DNA of 64,000 nt, taken from the NCBI GenBank assembly GCA_030544215.1, contig JARZZO010000013.1, forward strand, positions 46,457,196-46,521,195. Reading direction: 5' to 3'. Shown one piece after another: positions 1-12,735 of the stretch; positions within the stretch are counted from its first letter, which is position 1, and each line of letters opens with the position of its first letter. The stretch comes from Zantedeschia hybrid cultivar (lineage: Eukaryota; Streptophyta; Magnoliopsida; Alismatales; Araceae). Below the pieces are notes generated by a model. It did not search any database. It had not been told where the DNA came from and saw only the letters and a list, made by a program, of their open reading frames with translations. The translations under genes and the position numbers were made by a program.

Positions 1-2360
1 GGAGGTGGAGACTTGTAGTAGTAGGGAGGAGGAGGAGATGGTGAGGGTGGAGGAGGTGACTTGTAGTAGTACGGTGGAGGTGGAGACTTTACCGGCAGAG
101 GTGGAGACTTGTAGTAGTATGGAGGAGGAGGAGATGGTGATGGTGGGGGAGGAGACTTGTAGTAGTATGGTGGGGGTGGAGACTTCACCGGCGGGGGTGG
201 GGACTTGTAGTAGTACGGAGGAGGAGATGGTGAAGGTGGTGGTGGAGACTTGTAGTAGTAAGGTGGCGGCGGGGAGGGTGAGGGTGGTGGTGGGGATTTG
301 TAGTAGTAGGGTGGCGGAGGAGATGGCGAGGGTGGTGGCGGGGACTTGTAATAGTAAGGTGGTGGTGGTGACGGTGATGGAGGTGGTGGAGACTTGTAAT
401 AGTAGTGGGGAGGTGGTGACTTCACTGGTGGTGGTGGAGACTTGTAATAGTAGGGCGTTGGTGGTGACGGAGATGGTGGAGGAGGGGACTTATAGTAGTA
501 AGGTGGCGGCGGCGACTTCATCGGTGGTGGTGGAGATTTGTAGTAATATGGAGGAGGAGAAGGTGATGGTGGGGGTGGGGACTTGTAGTAGTATGGTGGC
601 GGTGGGGGAGACTTGTAGTAGTAAGTGGGTGTTGGGGGAGGTGGGGATTTGTAGTAGTACGTCGGAGCCGGAGGAGGTGGGGACTTATAGTAGTAAGGAT
701 GGGTAGGAGGTGGTGGAGACTTGTAATAGTAGACAGGGGGTTTAGGCCTGGGCTTCTCGCACCCCTTGTATGGTGTCTTGGGGGCGTAGGCGAAGGGCTT
801 CGCCTCCAGTACGACAAACTGGTCATGGGTCTTGGACTTGACATGGAGCTTAGCACCCTTCTTGCCATCGTTGTAATCTGTGGGGATGTTGCAAAGGGAG
901 CCCTTGGGTGGTGCATGCAACTGTGCCTTGCAGTTGGCAGCTCCATACTTCACGTAGTCATACCCCTTGATGGCAATGCTGTATATGCCATTACTCTTGG
1001 TCTTTCCATATGCGACGATCTCCTTGTAGCCATCCTTGCATGTTACCTTCACCACAGCACCTGCTCTCATATTTTTAAAAGCAGAATTCATGTTTAGTTA
1101 CAAGAAAAAGTAGGGTCTAAATGGTGCAAGTATCTGACCCATGGTGCTACAGGAAAGTTAGAAGTTTCATTACTAAGTCAAAAAATTACCTTCAAGGTGT
1201 TTCTTGTCGTGTGACTTGGAGGGGTATCCCCAGTCATAGCATTTGTAGCAGTAGACCTGTCCGGACACCTTGAGGACAAGTTCGTGGTGGTAGGGAGGAG
1301 GTGGGGACTTGTAGTAGTAGGGTGGGTGAGGAGCAGGAGATGGTGGAGGTGGTGACTTATAGTAGTAAGGCGGTGGAGGCGACGGGGATGGTGGTGGGGG
1401 AGATTTGTAGTAGTAATGTGGTGGGGGAGACTTCGCTGGTGGGGGTGGGGATTTGTAATAGTAATGTGGTGGTGGAGATTTCACAGGTGGTGGTGGGGAT
1501 TTGTAATAGTAATGTGGTGGTGGAGATTTCACAGGTGGTGGTGGGGATTTGTAGTAGTATGGAGGGGGTGGAGACTTGACCGGTGGTGGAGGAGATTTGT
1601 AGTAGTAAGGTGGAGGAGGAGATGGTGAGGGAGGTGGAGGCGACTTGTAGTAGTAGGGAGGTGGTGGAGACTTCACCGGCGGAGGAGGCGACTTGTAATA
1701 GTACGGAGGTGGCGGGGACTTCACTGGTGGGGGTGGCGACTCATAATAGTATGGAGGTGGTGGGGACTTCACCGGAGGAGGCGGTGATTTGTAGTAGTAT
1801 GGAGGTGGCGGGGACTTCACCGGCGGGGGCGGCGACTCATAATGGTAAGGAGGTGGTGGAGACTTCACCGGCGGAGGTGGTGACTTGTAGTAGTAAGGAG
1901 GTGGTGGTGAGGGAGATGGAGGTGGTGGGGACTTGTAATAGTAAGGAGGTGGTGGTGAGGGAGATGGTGGTGGTGGGGATTTGTAGTAGTAGGGCGGTGG
2001 AGGGGATGGTGACGGAGGTGGCGGCGACTTGTAGTAGTACGGTGGTGGAGGAGATGGTGAAGGTGGAGGTGGAGACTTGTAGTAATAAGGTGGAGGAGGA
2101 GATGGGGAGGGTGGAGGTGGTGACTTATAGTAATAAGGAGGTGGAGGAGAGGGAGATGGCGGTGGAGGAGACTTGTAGTAGTAAGGTGGAGGAGGAGACG
2201 GCGACGGCGGCGGCGGTGACTTGTAGTAGTATGGTGGCGGCGGCGGCGATGCATAGACATATGGCTCACCGGAGACCACCCCGACACTGCTGATGGCGAA
2301 GAGCACGGCCAATGCTGCCGCCATGGCTGGCCAAAGACGACCCCTCATGGGGTCTCTCAT
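1..2360 (-). CDS. Extensin-like cell-wall protein with central Ole e 1-like domain (3' end outside window)
   Basis: Secreted hydroxyproline-rich wall protein, expected to be cross-linked through tyrosines. Exon 1 runs from about 2360 to 1190, the intron is 1189-1061 (GT...AG, phase 1), and exon 2 runs from 1060 past the window edge. A hydrophobic signal segment (AAALAVLFAISSVGVVSG) precedes a long array of SPPPP blocks alternating with YYYK and with SPSPPPP or VKSPPPP linkers. A globular part follows at about 1275-760, with six cysteines in the contexts YCYKC, TCKDG, NCKAQ, LCNIP and GCEKP. This pattern and the intron position inside it fit the pollen Ole e 1/extensin family. A second SPPPP/YYYK array covers about 735-1 and is still open at the edge, so at least about 740 residues are present. 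The start is uncertain. An in-frame ATG at 2462 lies too close to the TATA box; ATGs at 2360, 2348 and 2324 (the last in GCCATGG context) are all compatible with the signal peptide. Confidence 0.9.
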
Positions 2361-2481
2361 GGATCCTCGGCCTGTTTCACCGTCTCCCTCCAACTTCACC
2401 AGCCCGAAGGGGGGCCTGGGGTAGAGGAAGGAGGGTATTGGAGTTGTTGTTTGATGAGCCATGCATCAGACTCATAGCCTC

Positions 2482-2489
2482 TATTTATA
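2482..2489 (-). promoter_or_regulatory. TATA box of the extensin-like gene
   Basis: On the minus strand the sequence reads GTATAAATAG, a strong plant TATA box. Transcription would be expected to start about 30 nt downstream, near 2458. This makes the ATG at 2462 unlikely to be used and supports a start at 2360 or lower. Confidence 0.7.
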
Positions 2490-4319
2490 CTGGGAGGTTG
2501 TTGGAACATAGCTGTCATCTGTCACCAAGGCCACTGTTGAACTCAGATTTGTGCGATGATAATATTAAAAAAGCATACCAAAGTTTAAAATTTGTTTTAG
2601 TTTGGGGAGTTGTTAAGAGGTGGTGGGCTGGCCTCGTAGAATCTTCGTGCCCGTGGAGCCTTCTTTTTTTTAATCTTCTCGTTTCTTTCATCCCCCGAAC
2701 AAGTCATCAGCTACTTGTGCAACAATGATGATCGAGTGAATTGTTCGTTTGTCTCTAAATATCATACCCACATTACAAACTAGAAGCGTAAGTATAAAAC
2801 TCGCCTAGTCTTGCTCATGCACCACCCTCTTGGCTGGATTCAGCTTCTCCCATATGCTTGCCTTACCTAAATGTAGTGAAAATTAATTAAATATCATGAT
2901 AAGAAAATTTATTTCAGGCTGACCTCTTCCAATTGGGCATCTAAGAACACGGCTTTTACTGTTTCCCTTGCTACGTCATGGCCGTCCTCTTGTTCGTACC
3001 ACGATTAGCCGGTGGGAGGCGCAAATGGTGAGGTTTACGTGACCTTCCTTGGGCTTAAACATCATATTAATTATCCACATTAACTTAATACTTCTCTATA
3101 ATCGTCGTCCCATTTTGACAAAGCACACTTACAGGTCGGCTCTCTTTTAGTATTTAATCCTGTAAGCTGAATAAAGACGAGTATAAGTTCGACTATTTAG
3201 GCTCCACGTAGAATTTGAGACTGGAGTTGGAGGTCCTTTTCCAAAGATGTGACAGATCAATATCATATCCCATGGTTAAGTTCTCAGGTCTGAACAATTC
3301 CTTTCTACTGCTTGCACATCATTGTCTCTGCCTGGGAGGGAGAATCTGGTAATTAGATTTCTGTGGAACAACCTTTGTATGCGTGGTACGTAGAGTTTTC
3401 TAGAATGTGTCTTTAGGACGCTTTGGAGTGATTTAATTCATTTTTCTCTTGTAACTTTCCAAGGTTAACAGGCTTTGGCCACTCTGGTGCCTACATATTA
3501 GTGTCTAGTTAATTATTACAATGCCAATATCTGTGGGATTTAATCAAATTTACAGTGATTAAAGACATATCACAATGCCTGTATGATTAAATATATACTC
3601 ATCAGGTCTGCATATAATTTTAGCTGTGGTTAGAACAGACACTTCTTCTCACTCTGGAAGCCACCTTCATGGTTTCTATGGTCCTCCACGAAAGAACAAA
3701 ATTTTGTTCTTTCCTGCTCCGTATCATTAAGCGTGCTGCTAGTAAGGGGAAGAATAGACAAGAAGAAGACATCACCAACTTCGTTTCTGGAAAATGGCTT
3801 AACAACTCCACCCACGCGCTTGCACCAAACACTGGGAGAGAAGAACATAAGGAAACAATTCATAACACGGCATTGACTCTAGCAAAAACTGAGACAAAGC
3901 AAATGGATTACAGAGATGTACATTAGAAAAGGACACTTCCAGGCAGTTCTCGGATGCTCTATGGAGCCAAGTAAGCTCATAATAATAAAAGGACATCCAT
4001 TTTTGCCCAATAAATATTGGGACAAATAACTAAGAGGAAGAAGGAAGGCCTCTTCCACTACCGTTTTTAGGGTCACAAGTTACCCAGTAAAAGGTTATCC
4101 GTTATAGAAGAATGTTATTTTACCACTCTTGTCACTATCCTATACTTACCATACTCATGGTTTGTCGTTTGATCATTTTGATTAGAAGCTTCCATTGAAG
4201 TTACTTTTAACACATCTTTTATTGTAGTCAATACATTCAATGAAAATTATTTGATCAAGTAATTAAATAGCTTCCAACGAGCGTGGTAGAGAGAATGGTA
4301 AAAAAAAAAAAAAAAAGTA
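2490..4319. other. Gene-free intergenic DNA
   Basis: AT-rich sequence upstream of the extensin-like gene. I see no convincing exon, RNA gene or intact element. A short minus-strand stretch near 4034-4075 shares about 16 bp (GGCAGTGGAAGAGGCC-like) with the two duplicated segments that follow, so it may be a third, much-decayed copy of part of that unit. Confidence 0.5.
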
Positions 4320-5790
4320 CAATAGCTTCCATTTTGAAATGCTCAGTGCCATCTCCTTGATGAGAGGAAAAAGTATGGCCTCTTCCACTGCCGTGTCCTC
4401 TTTTCCTACTTTGATGTGGTTGCCCACAACTTAGAGACACCACCTGCCTCTGAAGACTGGCACACAGCCTCCTGGCCTTGACCATATCGAGCTTTCGATA
4501 GGATAGAACAGGTATACAGAAAGGTTAAGCGCAAAGGTATGTGGTAACACATTGAAGTCTGTAGGTAAAGGTTAAGCTTTAAATAGCATATTACCACCGT
4601 GTGAATACTTGAAGGCTAGGTTTTGTTGAAGCTTTCTGATCACTTCTCGTCAGTGGTTGTGATGGTAAGACACTTTATAGGATAATGAGTAATTAATGGA
4701 AGATAATCAAATAATATTAGCTAAATTTAAAACGATGCATCAAAAACTTTTTCTGTCATGACTCATGAGTAACATTATATAGACTAGAGAGGACAGAAGA
4801 TTAGAAAACTAAAATAGATCATTTTTAGGATGTCTGATTGGTTGTCTAGCAGAAAGAAAGAGACATCTCACCAACAATGATGTTAATTCGGTGTAAACAA
4901 ACATAAGCCAGTAAAATTGCTTAATGACAGACCTCAATAAACGGGTGCCATTTCTCATCAAGAAATGAGAAGAGGTCCGTTTTATATGTACAATTTTGGT
5001 CGATCAAACCCAAAAGCTAAACGTAGCTGTATTTGGATTGAACATGAGTTGATATGTTTCCAATCTTAATTCTAGTATAGATCAAATTGAATTGAATGTA
5101 ATATATTCTGAGAATCTACATTGCCTGACTCATAATAATATGCACATAATATGGATATAAAAATTGAATATTTTTGAAATTATCTTTAGAATTCAGACTC
5201 ATTTAAACATATACCAAAATTTGCCTCGAGAAAAATATATATGAGAAATTAATTTAGACCAGTCTAGTTCACCCAAGTTGCAACCCTACAAATTTGTCAA
5301 AGGATTTTAATAAAGACAGATAATTCAGTCCAATTGTACTCCCCCAACTTGCATCCCAACGAGCTCATCAAAGGATTTTAAAGACAGTCAATGGCATCAT
5401 AAGTGTGCAATTGACAGAAGATGTCCAAACAGCTGGCATCTCTCTATTATTTAAATTGGGAGATCTTACTCTATTTAATTTTAACAAAAATATGTGAGAT
5501 AGAATTAGATTAAATGATTAAGATAGATAATTAATCCGATCATTGTACCTACCATATAATTGATTTTGACATACTATCTCAAATGACATGATAATGCCAG
5601 CCAATGTCAACTGCACCTCATCCAATTCAATCACGTAACTTGCTGGGCCAACTGATCCCACAACTTCACCACATGCCAAGTTCATCTGGCTGAGCAAACA
5701 TAATTGAGCTGAGGAATCTAGACATGTTATGAGACGGCACTAAAGATTTCAAAGCCTTCTCATAAAAATTAGAAGCTCCTAGCACATATC
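4320..5790. repeat. Segmental direct duplication, copy 1
   Basis: This stretch recurs in the same orientation at about 6525-8170. Shared landmarks are CCATTTTGAAATG, CACCTGCCTCTGAAGACTGG and GATAGGATAGAACAGGTA near the left. CCAGCCAATGTCAACT and CTTCTCATAAAAAT lie near the right. The two copies differ by many substitutions and indels. The left part holds a short minus-strand reading frame without recognisable homology. Confidence 0.75.
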
Positions 5791-6524
5791 CCTGTATACT
5801 AAGTCTTAAAAAAATTGTCATATTTGTCTCTGTATTCCTAATGTCATGAGTCCAAGCCCTGTTATTACATTTGCAAAGAGGCAAGCAATACTTTTGCAAC
5901 TGAATTAAGTGTCAATTAAGTTGCAGGTGATTGAAGTCATAGAAGCCAAAATAGGCAATGCATCAAGTGTGAAAGAGTTGTGAAAGAGTTGAGAAATACA
6001 CAAGTCGAAAACAAGAACTTTTCTTTATTAAGAGTAAGGAAGCAACAAGCAAGGAGGAATAAAGGGGCTAGAGGGGGTCATGCCCTCCATTTCACAACTT
6101 TCTTGGAATCATACCTGCACCTTGTATTTATAAGAAATTATCACATATGTTTGAATAGCATGTAGTCCCCTCGACACTTAGACACGAAAATCTCCTTTAC
6201 TAGATAGCGTGTTATATGAGCAGGAAGACTAAGGTAAGCCCACTTTAAATTGGTAAAAAGAATTTATTACTTATAAAATAAAGTTCATCCTCCTCGTGGG
6301 AGATACCTTTAAAAGACAATATTGTTAGACCCTTATTCTCAAGTAGACAATACTGCAAATGAGGTAGTAACTTTTTTTCCACTATAACATAAAACTTTTT
6401 ATTTTACCTTCTTATAAAAGATATTCTTTCTCTTAATCTTATATAATTTTTTTGAATGCTCATAAGAAGGCAATAATGTCAGCCATCTTTTCTAAATTCC
6501 AGTAGTGAGTAGACAATATATAAG

Positions 6525-8170
6525 ACTACCCTCCATTTTGAAATGGTAGGTGCCCATGTCAGCCCCAGCCTCCTTGCTTGAAGGAAATGGAAGGCCTCTT
6601 CCACTGCCGTATCCACTTTTCTACTTTGGTGTGCTTGTCCGCAGCATAGAAACACCCCACCTGCCTCTGAAGACTGGCTCACGGCCTCCCGGCCTTGACC
6701 TTATCAAGCTTTAGATAGGATAGAACAGGTAGACAGAAAGGTTAAAGTACAAAGGAAGGTGATAACACATTGAGATCTGTAGGTTAAGGTTTAAGGTTAA
6801 GCTTTAAATAGGTAGGCACATTTTACCACCATGAAAATACTTGAAGAAGGTTAAGTTTCTCTTGAAGCTTTCTGATCACTTCTTGCCAGTAGTTGTGATG
6901 GTATGGTACTTTACAGAATAATGTGCAATTAATGGAAGATAATCAAATGATATTAGCTTAATTTATAAAACATCAAAAACTTTATCTTTCATGAGAATAT
7001 GATAGAGAGTAGAGAGGAGAGAAGATTATAAAACTGAAATAGATCGCTATCTCTGCTATTAATATATCTGATTGGTTCTCTAGCAGAAAGAAAGAAGACA
7101 TCTCACCAGCAATGATGTTAATTCGGTGTGAATAAACATAAGCCAGCAAAATTGCTTAATGATGGATCTCAATAAAGGGATGCCATTTGTCATCAAGAAA
7201 TGAGAAGAGACCTGTTGTATTTGTACAAATTTGGGAAGTTCAAGCCCAAATCTACAGGTAGCTGTATTTAAATTGGATATATGTTCAAGCTGGCCTTCAT
7301 GAGCTGGATTGAGCCTGAGTTGATTTGCTTTCAATCTTAATTCTAATTTGATCTACTTGAATTGAATGTAATAAAGGCTGTCTTCTCTCTGTACCAAGAT
7401 ATTTATAATCAGAAGTCTGAAGAGCTGTCTTCTCTCTGTCATTTGGGCCATTGAGCCACTAATCAGAAGACCTAATTTCTCTATTTTGAAGATTATGCGA
7501 GTCAAAATGAGATTAGATGATTGAGCTAAATAACTGAACCAATCAAATAACTCGGTTGGCTTCAGCTCTTGATCTCATTTTGAGAAGTATTGAGTTCAAA
7601 TCTTTTGAGAGCTAAAAACTATCTCCGTCGTTTAGCCAAAGTGTACCGCAGAATTATTTCTTTTGATCTTTGAGATTACTTTTCCAAAGATCGGCTTAGA
7701 CATAAAAGTATCATCTAATTAAGTGAAATTGTTAATACTGTACAGAATTATCTTCTATTGAGAGAAAATATTGGACTTCGTCCAGAATCATCTTGTAGGT
7801 ATATATACATATCCGGCCAACTAAGTCACCGTATCAAAAAAAAAAAAAATTAACTTAAAATATAAGTGGTTAATGTTGACAAAATATCTCAAATAAACAT
7901 GATAAATGCCAGCCAATGTCAACTCCATCCTATCCCAATTTAATCACATAACCTGACGGCCGAGTTGATCTCAACTCTTCATCACCTAACCTATGCGAAC
8001 TTTTGCTATAACGTCATGTGGAGCCGTTTCGGCCGCACGTTGGAGGCGGCTTCTCGACCTGTACGTGTGTGGGGACAGCGCATGCTAACTTCATCAGGCC
8101 GAGAAAGACAGGTTATGAGATGACACTTAAATATTTTAAAGTCTTCTCATAAAAATAAGAAGCTGCTGCT
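6525..8170. repeat. Segmental direct duplication, copy 2
   Basis: Second copy of the segment at 4320-5790. It has extra sequence, including a GC-rich stretch of roughly 95 bp at about 7995-8090 that copy 1 lacks. The minus-strand reading frame near 6480-6680 is broken or shifted relative to copy 1, which argues against selection for a protein. Confidence 0.75.
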
Positions 8171-11100
8171 TTTAAAATCATTTTAGAGCCACCGACAGGG
8201 GAACAATCTCAAGCTCCCAAGAGATATTCCTACGTGAAATGAGTAGTGCCAAGCATGTAAGAAGTATGAGAACTTTTCAAATCCAAAATTAGTTCATAAA
8301 ATATTCAAGTATCCGTTGAGAAATAAAGAACATGTTTTTAAATAGTCTGCACTCTGTGCAATATTCCTGTTTAAATAATTCTGCCATCCCATCGGTACAA
8401 TGTCCACATCCTTGTGCAAAGTGGTTTGGGGATCAGACAGAAGCTGTGGCCGTGTTTGGCGCAGTTTTCATTGGGAAATACTTTTAAATTTTTATTTAGT
8501 TTTTCTTTTAGGAAAGTTATTAGATATTTGAAACTATTTATATAGTACTTTATTTGTATTTGGGTTTCCAACCAAAAGTTATAATACGAGAGTTTTCAAG
8601 ATTGAAGAAAAAATGAAGTTGTTATAAAAGAGTTGACTTTCGTAACAAATTAAAATTAATTATAATCTCTCTCCTTCAATTCATTCTACGTAAGAAGTGA
8701 AAGTCAAAAATAACTTTCAAGTAGAAGTTTTGTCAAACATTATCCTATATTATTTTGGCCTTGCCAATGCGTACCCTTGCCTTAATGCTAACCAGATCTT
8801 TTGTTTTCTGATGCGAGGGAAGCCCAGTAAATTCTGGGTGAGGTGAACTGGGAAAATCCCAAGTTCCAAATCATTTTTCAGAGGTGGTTTAGTTGATCAA
8901 ATGTTTATTATTCTTCTTCAAAGAAAAGAGTTCATATTCAAACACCAATACCATCAACATTTTCTTTTAAATTTGAAGTTTCTCTACCTCTATCGCGACA
9001 GTTCTGCGTTCTTTAGATGATGATCTCAAGTTCAGAGAGTCCCACTATAAAGAGTAATACACTCTTTGCATGTCTCACCAGCTGTAGAGAGTAGCCAAAT
9101 ATTGGTCTCTCACGAATCCTTGAGATAAATCCTCCAATCTATGTCGAGGCGAAATTCAGTCCTTAAGACCTTCCTCATGAGAAAAAAAGTCTTTATACAG
9201 CTGAGTCACAAGTTTATTGCTCCTAATTCAATACAAAATCTTAAAAAAAAAATGAAATATAAGTTTTTAAGTCCCACTTGTTATATATCAAATTTAATTA
9301 CCATCCGCTAATGTGACGTAAAAGGATATCTTAAGAAAATAACTTGAGGCCCTATTTGGTTAGGGAACAGGATTGACCTATTTTCATTCTCTTAGATAAG
9401 TTACATTAAGGGGTTGTTTGTTTGTGTAAAATTTTCTAACTCACCGGTTTCAAAAAATCACTGGTTTCAAAGCAAGTGAAATTTTCTTATTTTAGAATCA
9501 TGAAATATTTGTTTAGTTGGTTGTAAAATAAAACAAGAGGAATACTTCAATCTTCTTGTTTTGAATTACAGTGGACTTTTACTGTAAATTAAAATAAGGG
9601 AATTGAACTATCAAGTGGGCAGACAAGGTTCAGACAGAATTTTACTTTACATTATTTTACATTATTCTAAACAACTGAGAACAATGTAACATGAAATAAT
9701 TGTTTCAAATTAGATTGTTTTACGTTAAAAGGGTTCGAGTGACATTTCCCATTTCAAAATCATCATCTGACACAAGAACGATAGATATTTGTTAAGAACG
9801 TTCACAACCACGTCTAGGAAGAAAAATATATTATTTCATATTTTTGGTGTCCATAAGGACAAGAATATATTTGAATGCTTGAAAGAGTCTGTGACTCAAT
9901 TAAAGTTGCCTTTATATATGTTGCCCACACTTTGTGGGGGCCAAAGCCAACTAGTGATCCGAATATATATGGAACCATGCGGACGGATGCCTCCGAATTT
10001 AGATAACCACAATTCTGTAGTCTGCAGCCACCACTTAATAGTTTTTTTTTCTCTCTCTCTCTCTCTCTTTCTTCTGACTGTAGTTGGACACTGGCTGCTG
10101 CCTACCTCAGCACAAAAAAAAAATGGAACAATGTAATTGATTGTGGTCTTCAGCTTGTTGCTAGAGTTGCTGGTCAAAATCAAAGTTTTGTATTGATGTT
10201 AGAGCATAGATAATTAGATATGCATGTCATACTTGTTTTGCACATGTATACATAAGGATGCAAACGAAAACAGATTACTTGATATATTGGTCCTTATCTA
10301 AAATTTATAAGAAGGAATTGGGTAGACACTTTTAGGTACGGGTAAAATTAAGTCCTTATCCTTTTAATTTTGTATAAAGATAAAAGATAATGGGTTCCAA
10401 AATTCTATTGTAAAAGTCAGAAATTAGTCAAGATCTCGGCCATTCGATAGCCTTACACCCGTAGAGATGATGGAGTGAAATTAAAGTGATATGATGGAAC
10501 TTGGACATGCAGCAAACCAGAAAATTCTCCAATGCCTCGGTCAGGGAATTAATGGATGGAGCAAGACAGAGAGTTATATCAAGGCTAGTTGTTTTTGTTT
10601 TATTTATATACTCTTAAAATATTTTATATTTGGATACTACAGTCTAAAACAACATCATAGTATCGTATATGTTCTCACCACTAATATTTGTCACTTAATT
10701 GAGTTGTAAATCAGTAAATTCTGAACAAGAAGAAGAACATTTTATCCATAATATGATCCTTAATTTATTATGTTTAGAAATTGGGAGGGTGGGTTTGAAT
10801 GAACCATCCAAAAACGTGCGACATTCACATGCACACATGGAGAGAAGGGGTGGGTATATACAGATAGGGTTACATGAGTATATTACTTACATAAAAATAT
10901 GTGTTAAGAATATATTTAATAATAATCGTGGATTTTTTATTAAATAACTTTTAATAAATGTGATAAAAGTACTGATGAAAATGCAATGTGATGGCATTCT
11001 TGAGAGAAACCACTCTAGACACTACTTCATTAATACTTCATCTTTTCCTTTTCAGCGCTGCAATAGTCAAATATTTACATATCCTCCTTCAACAAAGAGA

Positions 11101-12049
11101 GTCAAATCGTGCAATAAATCTTCTTTATAAGAGATTATTCACAATGGTTTTATTTATACATATGACAGTTTCAAAACTTGCCCTGGCCAAATGGTTGAGG
11201 GCATTGATCCCACAAGTCTGAGCCATAAATCTCCATCCAACTGATTATGGATGGTGAATTTGATCTCTAGACCTCCTATGTCATTAGCCCAATAACACAT
11301 CATCTTACCTAAAGCCACAATGGATATCCAGCTTATGTTAATGTCAAATCAAGATTCATGTGATAGGACAATGGGTGATCGGTAACAAGAACTAGAACCA
11401 AAATTATCTTAGACTCAAATCATCAAGAATCTCTGTTCTTTACTTTTTGATTGGTCCCACTGTATCTTAAGTAACCACAGCTTCCACCAACATTGATATA
11501 GGAAAAGAAGAAGAAAAAAATATATAAAAAAAAACCATAACTACAACCACGGAAAATAAAAATAAGGGAGCTCTAAAATAATTAAATGCAGATAACTTTA
11601 TTCTCAACTAGAACAACTCGAAGTCGTGGGGGACTGTGGAATCTTCCACCATCACCTGTCCGGCTTGAGGCGCCGGCCAAGAGAAAAATTCCCACCGGAA
11701 GCTTCCAACACCAAACTCGGACTAGAAATTGGGTAGTTGGACTTGTATACTTGTACTTCTTGGACTCAAGTGCCCTTTTCAAATAATGTGAAGGCCTCCT
11801 CAACCCTTAAATCTTTCCTCTAAGGACAAGTCCGTGAGCCATTAATTTGATGCCAAGTCTTTATCATTTGGCATGGATGAGAACAAGAAGAAAGAGCACG
11901 CCTAGATCACTAGTCTACCCACCCCTCAAATCCGTGGTTTGCATGTAAGGACTAGTCCTCCCCCTCCCTCTCAAATAATGACACGCTAACTTATCAAGCA
12001 TGGTCAATAGAGGAGAACTCCTTGGGAGGTCACATGAATGCACATGGTG
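8171..12049. other. Gene-free intergenic DNA with transposon-like fragments
   Basis: No exon is supported. About 8449-8745 starts with GGCCGTGTTTGGC and ends with GTCAAACATTATCC, and about 9350-9740 contains GGGGTTGTTTGTTTG. Both are wording typical of non-autonomous hAT-type elements, but I could not define TSDs. A (CT)n microsatellite lies at about 10051-10068. Around 11185-11290 is a sequence with a tRNA A-box-like TGGCCAAATGGTTGAGG. Confidence 0.45.
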
Positions 12050-12735
12050 GAAAATGATTGGTAGCTTATAAGGATTTACTGGTATTTACCAAACCGAAAG
12101 ACTAAATCGAATCGACTAATTCGGTTTGGTATAATTTGGTTTGAACTTCTGAAAATTTCGATTTAGTTTGAAACTAAACCGAATTAAGAAATTTGATTTG
12201 GTTTGATTTTTCTTATTTATAAATCAAATCAATTCGAATAATCGAATTACGTTAAAAAGATATAATATAAGTATTAAATTCTTAGATTAAGTGTGAGTTT
12301 ATGTAAATTATAAGATATAAAATTTTAAATTATTTTCAAATAATACTTTTTAGATCGTAATCTTGTACAAAAAAGGTGTTGAATCCTTAATAAAATAGAA
12401 TGTTTAACTATAATAGTCCATTTCGAGACTTAAATCTCCAAATATTTTGTAAATATATTTTTTAATAACAATTTTTAAAAAATAATGTTGAAGTGAATTA
12501 TTTAATCATAGTGGCCCGTTATAAGGCCCAAACCGCAAACCAAACTGAAGCAAATCAAATTATTTCGATTTGATTTGGTTTGGTTTCAAACTATTTAAGT
12601 TTGGTTTGGTTCAGTTTAACTCTCTACTTCAGTTTGTTTGATTTTTAAAATTTTACCATCAAACCAAACCAGTTTGTTTGATTTTTAAAATTTTACCATC
12701 AAACCAAACCAAACTAAACTGTGAACACTCCTACA
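12050..12735. repeat. hAT-like MITE relic rich in GGTTTGGTTT motifs
   Basis: Both edges are packed with GGTTTGGTTTGA or its complement. The right end reads GTGAACACTCCTAC, whose complement resembles hAT-MITE termini of the TAGGRGTGTTCAC type. Two near-identical copies of about 39 bp (AGTTTGTTTGATTTTTAAAA...) sit back to back at about 12632-12710. No clear matching left terminus or TSD was found. Confidence 0.4.

Noticed and set aside
5..2293. Several long plus-strand reading frames rich in TCSS and EE/VV
   Set aside because: They are the antisense of the extensin SPPPP/YYYK repeats; the minus-strand frame has the signal peptide, the domain and a proper intron.
11165..11300. SINE-like sequence with an A-box-like TGGCCAAATGGTTGAGG
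   Set aside because: No clear B-box, poly(A) tail or target-site duplication could be found.
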